From assembly GCF_026072635.1 (NCBI RefSeq), contig NZ_AP023081.1:1086501-1150500 (forward strand): a stretch of DNA of 64,000 nt, given 5' to 3'. The notes under the pieces are model-generated. The model saw nothing but the letters and a program-made list of their open reading frames with translations, ran no database searches and was not told where the DNA came from. Both the position numbers and the translations under genes were made by a program. Origin of the DNA: Pseudomonas solani (GTDB lineage Bacteria > Pseudomonadota > Gammaproteobacteria > Pseudomonadales > Pseudomonadaceae). The first letter of the stretch is position 1. Each line of letters opens with the position of its first letter. Positions 57,736-64,000 of this stretch are shown here, in pieces.

Positions 57736-58440
57736 TCAGTAGCCCTGTTGCTGGGGCACCTGGGCGTTGGGCAGCGGGGTGAGCTTGATCTCCACGCGAC
57801 GGTTCTGCGAGCGGCCCGCATCGGTGGCGTTGCTCGCCACCGGCTGGTCCGGGCCCATGCCACGGGAGCTCAGGCGCGCACCGTTGACGCCCTGGGCCAT
57901 CAGGTAGTTGGCCACGCTCTGCGCGCGCAACTGCGAGAGGTTGACGTTGTACTGGTGGCTGCCGGTGCTGTCGGTGTGGCCGACGATCTCGATGTTGTTC
58001 TGGTCATACTGCTTGAACGAGTTGGCCAGGTTGTTCAGCGGCGTATAGAAGTTGCTGGCGATGTCTGCCGAGTTGGTGGCGAAGGTGATGTTGCCGGGCA
58101 TCACCAGGTTGATGCTGTCGCCCTGGCGCTGCACCTGCACGCCGGTGCCTTCCATGCTGCGACGCAGCTCCGCCTCCTGCCGGTCCACGTAGTAGCCGTA
58201 GCCCGCGCCAGCGGCGCCGGCCACAGCGGCGCCGATCAGCGCCCCCTTGCCACGCTTGTCGTGGTTGATGGCAGCACCGGCGACGGCGCCGGCCAACGCG
58301 CCCAGGCCGCCGTAGGTGGCGGTCTTGCTCATGCCCTGGCGGGGCGCCTGGCCCTGGTTCTCGTAGGGGTTCTGCGAAGCACAGCCCGACAGCAGGACGA
58401 CGGCGGTAGCGGCGATGATCAGGCGACGCGTGGTGAACAT
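57736..58440 (-). CDS. OmpA family lipoprotein
   Basis: A 234-residue lipoprotein: signal peptide with lipobox LSGC-A (Cys20), a glycine-zipper-like stretch (GGLGALAGAVAGAAINHDKRGKGALIGAAVAGAAGAGYGYYVDRQ, about 44-88), and an OmpA peptidoglycan-binding domain (about 110-225; IEIVGHTDSTGSHQYNVNLSQLRAQSVANYL, GPDQPVASNATDAGRSQNRRVEI). It should tether the outer membrane to peptidoglycan. Long glycine-zipper plus OmpA lipoproteins are typical of pseudomonads (YiaD-like). From memory P. aeruginosa PA0833 is the match. Confidence 0.88.
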   Translation of the reverse strand: MFTTRRLIIAATAVVLLSGCASQNPYENQGQAPRQGMSKTATYGGLGALAGAVAGAAINHDKRGKGALIGAAVAGAAGAGYGYYVDRQEAELRRSMEGTGVQVQRQGDSINLVMPGNITFATNSADIASNFYTPLNNLANSFKQYDQNNIEIVGHTDSTGSHQYNVNLSQLRAQSVANYLMAQGVNGARLSSRGMGPDQPVASNATDAGRSQNRRVEIKLTPLPNAQVPQQQGY

Positions 58441-58522
58441 GGACTTTCTACTCCTGAATGATCGACAGCCCCGATGGACTGACGACGATTAGAGCATGGC
58501 CCATGCTGGAAATTCCGTGGCC

Positions 58523-59167
58523 TCAGGCACGGATGAACGGGTTTTCGCGCATCTCGTCGCCCAGCCGGGTATCCGGGCCATGGCCGGTGACCACGGTGGC
58601 CTCCTCGTCCAGGCTGTAGAGGCGCTGGCGGATGGAGCGCTCGATGGTGGCGTAGTCGCCGCCCCACAGGTCGGTGCGGCCGATGCCACGGCGGAACAGC
58701 GTGTCACCGGCGATCAGCAGGCGCGCCTCGGGGAACCAGAAGCTCATGGAACCCGGCGTGTGCCCGGGGGTGTGCAGGGCCACGCCGCAGCCACAGGCCA
58801 GTTCTTCATCGTCGGCCAGCCACTGGTCGGGTGCCGGCACCGGCTTGTAGGGCACGCCGAACATGCGGCACTGCATCTCCAGGTTGTCCCAGAGGAACTG
58901 GTCTTCCTTGTGCAGGTGCAGGGTGGCGCCGGTGGCTTTCTTCAGCTCGCCGGAGGCGAGGAAGTGATCCAGGTGCGCGTGGGTGTGGATGATGCTCACC
59001 AGCTTCAGGCCATGGGCCTCCAGCCGCGCGATGATCTGCTCATGGTTGCCGCCCGGGTCGACGACGATGGCCTTCTTGCTGATGGGGTCGCCGATCAGCG
59101 TGCAGTTGCACTGCAAGGGGCCGACGGGGAAGGTTTCGCGGATCAGGGTGGGGTGCGCTGCGGTCAT
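58523..59167 (-). CDS. MBL fold metallo-hydrolase (glyoxalase II-like)
   Basis: A 214-residue metallo-beta-lactamase-fold hydrolase with the zinc motif HTHAHLDH (61-68), a second site TPGHTPGS, and GHGPDT. Glyoxalase II-like stand-alone proteins of this subfamily act on thioesters or small metabolites; the substrate here is unknown. ATG 59167 lacks a strong ribosome site but the frame is well supported by the motifs. From memory it lies next to oruR in P. aeruginosa. Confidence 0.85.
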   Translation of the reverse strand: MTAAHPTLIRETFPVGPLQCNCTLIGDPISKKAIVVDPGGNHEQIIARLEAHGLKLVSIIHTHAHLDHFLASGELKKATGATLHLHKEDQFLWDNLEMQCRMFGVPYKPVPAPDQWLADDEELACGCGVALHTPGHTPGSMSFWFPEARLLIAGDTLFRRGIGRTDLWGGDYATIERSIRQRLYSLDEEATVVTGHGPDTRLGDEMRENPFIRA

Positions 59168-59215
59168 TGCCGGTCCTCCAGGCCAGGTCGCCGGCCTCTG
59201 TGCGGGCCGGTCGGA

Positions 59216-60235
59216 TCAGGGGTCAGCACGATAATCGCTGGGCAGCTTGCCCGTCCATTTCTTGAACGCGCGACGGAAGTTGGAGGGATCGCTGAACCCC
59301 AGCAGGTTGGCGATTTCGAACAACGGCAGGTGGGTGGTGGTGAGGTACTGCAGGGCCAGGCCCTTGCGCACCTCGTCCTGCACCTGCTGGTAGCTGGTGC
59401 CCATGGACGCCAGGTGGCGGCGCAGGCTGCGGCCGCTGGTGTGCAGCGAGCGCGCGGCGCTGTCGAGGTCGGGGAAGTCGCCGGGGCGCGCCAGCAGCAG
59501 GCGGCGCACGCGGGTGAGCAGGGCGTCCTGCACGTCGAGGGTGGCCAGCAGGGCTTCGCACTGCTGCTCGCACATCTGCACCGTGGCCGGGTTGGCCAGG
59601 GCCATGGGGCGGTCGAGGTAGTGCTTGGGCAGGCTCATCCAGTGGTAGGGCTGCTCGAACTCCACGCCGCCGCCGAACACTTCGGCATACCGCGCCGCAT
59701 GGGCCGGCGCCGGGTGCGCGAAGCCCACCGCGAGGCCGCGCAGCTCCTCGCCCAGGAGGAAGCGGGCGATGGTGTAGAAGCTGGTCATCAGCCCCTCGCC
59801 GGCAAAGCGCCCCAGGGGGCCCATGGGGAAGGATTCGGCGGCGCGCAGTTGCAGGCAGTCGCCCTGCTCCACCAGCTCCAGCTCATAGGCGAGACCGAGC
59901 ACCCGGTAGTACTTCATGGCGAATTGCAGGGCACGGCCCAGGTTGGCGCTGGAGAGCACCGCGTAGCCGAGGATGCCGTGGGTGGACACATTCAGCCGCT
60001 GGCCCAGCACCAGGCCCAGCGCCGGCTCGTTGCACAGCACCAGGGCCGCGCTGGCCAGCAGGTTGAAGTCGATGAAGGACAGGCGGCCGTTGGGGCTCTG
60101 GAGGATTTCCGGGCGCACCCGGGCCTGGGCGAACAGCGTTTCACGGGGCACACCCAGCTCTTCGGTCAGGCTCAGCAGGGCCTCGGCATAGGCGACGGGC
60201 ACCAGTTCGGCGGAGAAGGTCAGTGGCTGTTTCAT
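59216..60235 (-). CDS. oruR: OruR-like AraC family regulator
   Basis: A 339-residue AraC protein with an arabinose-binding-type N-terminal half (VPVAYAEALLSLTEELGVPRETLFAQARVRPEILQSPNGRLSF) and a C-terminal helix-turn-helix (RSLHTSGRSLRRHLASMGTSYQQVQDEVRKGLALQYL; LLGFSDPSNFRRAFKKWTGKLPSDYR). The whole-protein layout matches OruR, the ornithine-utilisation regulator of P. aeruginosa (PA0831), though the symbol is inferred from similarity and neighbourhood, not proven. ATG 60235 follows a weak GAAGAACG region. Confidence 0.75.
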   Translation of the reverse strand: MKQPLTFSAELVPVAYAEALLSLTEELGVPRETLFAQARVRPEILQSPNGRLSFIDFNLLASAALVLCNEPALGLVLGQRLNVSTHGILGYAVLSSANLGRALQFAMKYYRVLGLAYELELVEQGDCLQLRAAESFPMGPLGRFAGEGLMTSFYTIARFLLGEELRGLAVGFAHPAPAHAARYAEVFGGGVEFEQPYHWMSLPKHYLDRPMALANPATVQMCEQQCEALLATLDVQDALLTRVRRLLLARPGDFPDLDSAARSLHTSGRSLRRHLASMGTSYQQVQDEVRKGLALQYLTTTHLPLFEIANLLGFSDPSNFRRAFKKWTGKLPSDYRADP

Positions 60236-60368
60236 CGTTCTTCTTATTGGTCAGCTGGATCAGCGGTGGCCGGATATGACCCGGTTATTGGCAGAAGATA
60301 ACCTTGTCCGACAAAACCCGGCAAGCCAAAGTTGGAGCGTGGTTTCTGCATAGACTCAGGGAGTCCCC

Positions 60369-61202
60369 ATGACCAGCACGACCCCAGAAGGATTGGTAAT
60401 CCGCCCGCGTCACATGGATTTCGACCTGCCCAATCCGCTGCCGCGCCACTGGCACAGTGGCAACGCCTTCAAGACCCATCTGTTCGACGCCATGTCGGTG
60501 CTCTTCCCCGACGGCGAGCGCTTCTTCATCGACTCGGTGCGCAACTTCCGCGAGGAGATCACCGATCCGGTGCTGAAGGAGCAGATCCGCGGCTTCATCG
60601 GCCAGGAAGGCCATCACAGCCGTGAGCACCTGGAATACAGCAACCGGCTGCGCGACCTCGGCTACGACATCGGCCGCATCGAGCGTCGTGCCCAGGCGCG
60701 CATCCGCTACACCCAGAAGAAGTTCTCCAAGCGCCGCCAGCTGGCCGCCACTGCTGCCCTGGAGCACATCACCGCGATCATGGCCGACGGCCTGCTGAAG
60801 AACCCCGAGCACATCGCCGGCGCCCACCCGACCCTGGCCCGCCTGTGGCGCTGGCACGCGCTGGAGGAAACCGAGCACAAGGCGGTGGCCTTCGATGTCT
60901 ACAACCAGGTCTGCGGCAGCCGCACCCTGCTGCGCCGGGCGATGATCATGGGCACCTTCTTCTTCATGCTCGACACCCACCGTGGCCTCATCCACATGCT
61001 CAAGCGCGACGGCCTGCTGTGGAACTGGCGCGTCTGGCGCGACGGCCTGAGCTGGATGTGGGGCAAGAACGGCATGTTCCGCCAGCTGATCCCGGCGTAC
61101 ATGGACTTCTTCAAGAAGGGCTTCCATCCCTGGCAGCACGACAACCTCGAACTGCTGCACAAGACCCGCGAGGAGTTCGACGGCGTGCCTGCGGCGGCGT
61201 GA
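60369..61202 (+). CDS. predicted di-metal-dependent hydrolase (PF10118 family)
   Basis: A 277-residue protein with metal-binding patterns IGQEGHHSREHLEY (about 76-89), ALEHITAIMADGLLK, and WHALEETEHKAVAFDVY (about 160-176), as in the PF10118 predicted metal-dependent hydrolases. These Glu/His clusters suggest a di-metal helical-bundle oxygenase or hydrolase; the real reaction is unknown. ATG 60369 follows a weak AGGGAG. It is divergent from oruR and ends at a UUCG-capped terminator. Confidence 0.85.
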   Translation: MTSTTPEGLVIRPRHMDFDLPNPLPRHWHSGNAFKTHLFDAMSVLFPDGERFFIDSVRNFREEITDPVLKEQIRGFIGQEGHHSREHLEYSNRLRDLGYDIGRIERRAQARIRYTQKKFSKRRQLAATAALEHITAIMADGLLKNPEHIAGAHPTLARLWRWHALEETEHKAVAFDVYNQVCGSRTLLRRAMIMGTFFFMLDTHRGLIHMLKRDGLLWNWRVWRDGLSWMWGKNGMFRQLIPAYMDFFKKGFHPWQHDNLELLHKTREEFDGVPAAA

Positions 61203-61221
61203 TTCTCCGGTAGAGATACGC

Positions 61222-61243
61222 AACGGCCCTTCGGGGCCGTTGT
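61222..61243 (+). terminator. intrinsic terminator after the metal-dependent hydrolase gene
   Basis: CAACGGCCC-UUCG-GGGCCGUUG (61222-61243), followed by TCGTTT. UUCG tetraloop. Confidence 0.85.
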
Positions 61244-61615
61244 CGTTTCTAGGGTGGAAGGGGATCGGGTGGGCGTAGGGTGGGCTTCAGCCCACCGTTC
61301 ACTCTCTCTGCTCCAACGTCTTCGCCTGGTTCTGGATGGGTGTGCGCTCCAATTTCCCGGTGCGCGCAGCACACCCTACGACGGGGCTTCGAGCTCCGCG
61401 CAGGAGTGTCCCACCCGTAGGAGCGAGCTCTGCTCGCGAAAACCCTCCGAACGAACTGCCAAAAGAACGGTGGGCCTACGCCCACCAACGCCCTCCCCGC
61501 CCACCCCATGCCACCCCACCCCATCCTGCGATTCTGCGCCCACGCAAAAACGCTGCTCACCGGGAAGTTATCCACAGCCGGGAGCAGCGCTCGGTCGAGC
61601 CTTAGCTAGCGGGCA
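61244..61615. repeat. repeat-rich intergenic region
   Basis: This stretch of more than 300 bp shows no gene. It has GTAGGGTGGGCTTCAGCCCACC near 61277, GTAGGAGCGAGCTCTGCTCGCGA near 61418, and GTGGGCCTACGCCCACCAACG near 61470, short palindromes of the same class as R1-R4. Confidence 0.6.
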
Positions 61616-62557
61616 TCAGCCCTGCAGGAAGCGCAGCGCATCCGCTGCCGTCTGCTCGGGAATCTCTTCCATGGGGATGTGCCCCACGCCGGGGTAGGTG
61701 CGCACCTGGATGCCCGGCAGGTCGCGCTTCCACAGCGGCACGTGCTTGGGCGAGATCCAGCGGTCGCGCTCGCCCCACATCAGCAGGGTCGGGGCCTTGA
61801 TGGCGGCGACGCGCTGGCCGGTGCCTTCCAGCTCGTCCTTGTTGACCTTGAGCAGCACGCGGAAGATTTCCATCATCGCGCGGCGGTTGCCCGGGCGGCG
61901 GCTCAGGTCGTAGTAGCGGTCCACCACGCCGGACTTGATGCGCCCGGGCTCGCCGTAGACTTCCTTGATGCCCTGGGCGATGAGTGCGCGCGGCATCCAC
62001 ATGGGCATGGCCACGGTGGAGCCGGGCAGCGCGGCAGAGGCGATCATCCAGGGCACCTTGCGCATCTGGTAGCCGGCCGGGTCGATCAGCACCAGCTTCT
62101 CGACGCGCGCGGGCTGGGCCAGGGCGAAGTTCCAGGCGATGTAGCCACCCAGGGAGTTGCCGGCGATGGAGACCTTGTCGATGCGCAGGTGGTCCAGCAG
62201 CAGGCCGAAGATGCGGATCATCCGCTCGCCGGAATAGTCACCGCTGCGCTTGGGGCCGGTAAGGCCGAAGCCGGGCACGTCGAAGCGGATGATGCGGTAG
62301 TGCGGGGCGAAGGCCGGTACCCAGTCGTCCCAGGTGTGCAGGGAGGCAACCACGCCGTGAATCATCACCAGCACCGGCTTGTCGCGGCTGCCTTCGTCAC
62401 GATAGTGGACGTTGAAGCCGTCCAGCTCGATGAAGCGCGAGCCGCTGTCGGCGCTGGCGTAGCGCGCCTTGAGGCGATCCAGTGGCAGGGAGCCGAAGCC
62501 CAGGCGGGAAAAGCCGGCCGCGAGCGGCGGCGACATCGGCAGACTGGTAGCGGACAT
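61616..62557 (-). CDS. alpha/beta hydrolase
   Basis: A 313-residue alpha/beta hydrolase: LVMIHGVVASLHTWDDWVPAFAPHYRIIRFDVPGFGLT (about 63-100), nucleophile motif IAGNSLGGYIAW (Ser about 136), acid region APTLLMWGERDRWISP, and His in GVGHIPMEE. The first about 45 residues are a short polar extension, and no signal peptide is clear. A serine hydrolase acting on esters or lactones is likely. ATG 62557 is used; ATG 62536 (MSPPL) is an alternative. It lies downstream of, and perhaps is controlled by, the TetR gene. Confidence 0.85.
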   Translation of the reverse strand: MSATSLPMSPPLAAGFSRLGFGSLPLDRLKARYASADSGSRFIELDGFNVHYRDEGSRDKPVLVMIHGVVASLHTWDDWVPAFAPHYRIIRFDVPGFGLTGPKRSGDYSGERMIRIFGLLLDHLRIDKVSIAGNSLGGYIAWNFALAQPARVEKLVLIDPAGYQMRKVPWMIASAALPGSTVAMPMWMPRALIAQGIKEVYGEPGRIKSGVVDRYYDLSRRPGNRRAMMEIFRVLLKVNKDELEGTGQRVAAIKAPTLLMWGERDRWISPKHVPLWKRDLPGIQVRTYPGVGHIPMEEIPEQTAADALRFLQG

Positions 62558-62627
62558 GCAGGCACCTCGTGATTGTTATTGTCGAGGCCCTTATCAGATC
62601 ACGGGGTTGCTGGCCATGCGCCCCAAC

Positions 62628-63293
62628 CTAGGTAGAGCGTGGACGCAGGGCGGCGATCAGCAGGTCGCCCAGTACCGCGCGGGCGTGCTCGATGCGCTGG
62701 CGGCTGGCGGCACCGCCGAGCAGGTCCATGGACGCCGCCTCCAGGGCCCAGATCAGCGCGCGGAAGGTCAGCGGGTCCACCACCTGGCCGGTGGCCTGGA
62801 GGCGTTCAGCGAGCAGCGCGGCCATCTCCAGGTGGGCGCGCTGACGGTGGGCGGCCAGGGGCGAGTCGGTGCGCATGGCCTCTTCCTGCATCAGGCGGAT
62901 GATGGGCCCCACGGCCAGGTGATAGTCGAAGAAGCAGCGCACCATGTCGCGCAGCCAGGCTTCGTCGCTGCCAGCGGCGGCGCGCATGCCACGGAAGCGA
63001 TTGAGCAGCAGCACCACGGCGGTCTGGTAGATGCTTTCCAGCACATCCATCTTGTTGGAGAAGTGCTTGTAGAAGGTGCGCCGCGAGACCTGGGCCGCTT
63101 CCAGCAGGTCATTCACCGTGGTCTCGCCGATGCCCTTGCGGGCGAACACCGGGATGGCCGCCAACTGGATGTTGGTACGCAGCAGGTGCCCCACCAGCGG
63201 GCCTTCCGCCTCGGCCTGCTGGCGCGCCACTGCACCGTAGCCACCGAGGTCTTCGAATACCGCGAAGATCGCCCCGCGCTCGCTCTCGTCCAT
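62628..63293 (-). CDS. TetR family transcriptional regulator
   Basis: A 221-residue TetR regulator: helix-turn-helix at about 37-85 (LLRTNIQLAAIPVFARKGIGETTVNDLLEAAQVSRRTFYKHFSNKMDVLESIYQ) with a longer N-terminus than usual. The ligand domain follows. The same-strand hydrolase starts 70 bp downstream and is a natural target. Start taken at ATG 63293, with a modest ribosome site; the upstream frame to 63395 looks non-coding. Confidence 0.86.
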   Translation of the reverse strand: MDESERGAIFAVFEDLGGYGAVARQQAEAEGPLVGHLLRTNIQLAAIPVFARKGIGETTVNDLLEAAQVSRRTFYKHFSNKMDVLESIYQTAVVLLLNRFRGMRAAAGSDEAWLRDMVRCFFDYHLAVGPIIRLMQEEAMRTDSPLAAHRQRAHLEMAALLAERLQATGQVVDPLTFRALIWALEAASMDLLGGAASRQRIEHARAVLGDLLIAALRPRST

Positions 63294-63382
63294 CACCCTC
63301 ACCCCAACCAAGGCGCGGGTGACGGGGCGCCACCGCCCCGTTACTCTTGGCGCGCCCCTTCCCGCTGGAATCTTCCGTGTCG

Positions 63383-64000
63383 ATGAAGCTATCACGCCGC
63401 CTGCCCTGGCCGCTGGCCATCCTTTTGCTGGTCCTGGCGCTGCCCGCCCCGGCCGCCGAACTGTTCTACCTGGGGCAGAAGATTCCCGACATCCAGCGCC
63501 CGTGGAACAGCCACGACTACCAGCAATTGATCGATGCCCTGGACAAGGTCGACCGCACCCAGGTCAACGCCCTGCCCCGGCGCAGCGGCGAGTTCACCGG
63601 GCCCATCTACACGCGGATGATCAGCGAGGAGAACTTCAAGCCGCAGCTGAACATCTACGCCCCCCTGGAGCTGCGCCAGAACGAGGCGCGCGAGGTGCTG
63701 TTCCGCCTCAAGGAACTGATGCGCCTGTACTTCGACTTCAAGGCCGCGCAGCAGCCCTACGGCGCCGAAGCCCTGGGGCTGATGAGCTATTCGATGCGCC
63801 AGCAGGCGATCCTCTTCACCCTCACGGTGGAGTTCTGGATGACCCTGTCGGAGAGCGAGCAGAGCAAGCCGGTGCGCTTGCAGGGCCTGCAGGAAACCAA
63901 GGACGCGGCGGCGATGCTGACCTCCAGCGCGCTGGACTACCTGGGGCTGACCAAGCAGTTCAACCGTGAGGACCTGGTGCTCTACGCCGCCGAACTGGGC
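63383..64000 (+). CDS. exported protein of unknown function (partial, C-terminus beyond window)
   Basis: The visible 206 residues begin with a Sec signal peptide (MKLSRRLPWPLAILLLVLALPAPAA, cleavage before ELFYLG). The mature part is helical, with a segment LELRQNEAREVLFRLKELMRLYFDFKAA and QQAILFTLTVEFWMTLSESEQSKPVRL. I do not recognise the family. The ATG at 63383 gives a clean signal peptide; a GTG at 63377 is in frame. Divergent from the TetR gene with about 90 bp between. Confidence 0.75.
   Translation, partial: MKLSRRLPWPLAILLLVLALPAPAAELFYLGQKIPDIQRPWNSHDYQQLIDALDKVDRTQVNALPRRSGEFTGPIYTRMISEENFKPQLNIYAPLELRQNEAREVLFRLKELMRLYFDFKAAQQPYGAEALGLMSYSMRQQAILFTLTVEFWMTLSESEQSKPVRLQGLQETKDAAAMLTSSALDYLGLTKQFNREDLVLYAAELG

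Overview
This window looks like a chromosomal stretch from a high-GC Pseudomonas, probably close to the P. aeruginosa / P. resinovorans side of the genus. The evidence is the very G+C-rich coding DNA, typical pseudomonad genes (YebG, leucine dehydrogenase beside a 2-oxoacid dehydrogenase, SirB1, paired DUF1302/DUF1329, SlyD-AckA-Pta, an OruR-like regulator) and several families of pseudomonad extragenic palindromes. From memory, the gene order resembles two separate P. aeruginosa PAO1 neighbourhoods, around PA3413-PA3440 and around PA0827-PA0846, joined near 38-40 kb. I found no tRNA, rRNA or CRISPR.

Layout. 0-2.5 kb: end of psiE, SOS-controlled yebG, a membrane fatty-acid hydroxylase and a reduced GT51-like protein. 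2.7-10.2 kb is accessory: an AraC regulator, two copies of a covarying structured element beside a BRO-N gene, then a leftward stressosome-type operon (rsbR with two PAS domains, rsbS, rsbT fused to a cut-off PP2C domain, a hybrid histidine kinase and an HD-GYP response regulator). 10.3-14.7 kb: 2-oxoacid dehydrogenase E2, E1-beta, E1-alpha and leucine dehydrogenase, a branched-chain amino-acid route. 14.8-24.6 kb: SirB1 protein, a large MalT-like LuxR regulator, the DUF1329/DUF1302 envelope pair, and an AraC gene followed by an FAD oxidoreductase and a cupin. 24.69-25.23 kb: a 540-bp MITE-like element with terminal inverted repeats and an 8-bp target duplication. 25.4-31.1 kb: acyl-CoA and carbonyl enzymes and a CidA/LrgB pair next to a LysR gene.

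32.6-37.7 kb is a predicted blue-light module: a short LOV photoreceptor, a LitR/CarH-type MerR regulator lacking the cobalamin-ligand signature, TTGTACA operators, and a pterin operon (folM-folE-folX-DUF1244-HopJ). 38.5-51 kb: trxB, cysZ, a Pho-box glycosyltransferase, DegV, an old-yellow-enzyme gene with a TetR regulator and a shared operator, glutathione peroxidase, slyD, DUF3565, ackA, pta and an acyltransferase. 51.2-57.5 kb: an EthD protein and a c-di-GMP signalling pair (CHASE hybrid kinase plus REC-PAS-GGDEF-EAL protein). 57.7-64 kb: OmpA-type lipoprotein, MBL hydrolase, OruR-like regulator, di-metal hydrolase, alpha/beta hydrolase with TetR regulator, and the start of a secreted protein.

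Three genes (the stressosome hybrid kinase, cysZ, ackA) are each broken by one missing base in a C/G run. This looks more like sequencing error than biology. The RsbT/kinase junction is a different kind of lesion and may be a real deletion.
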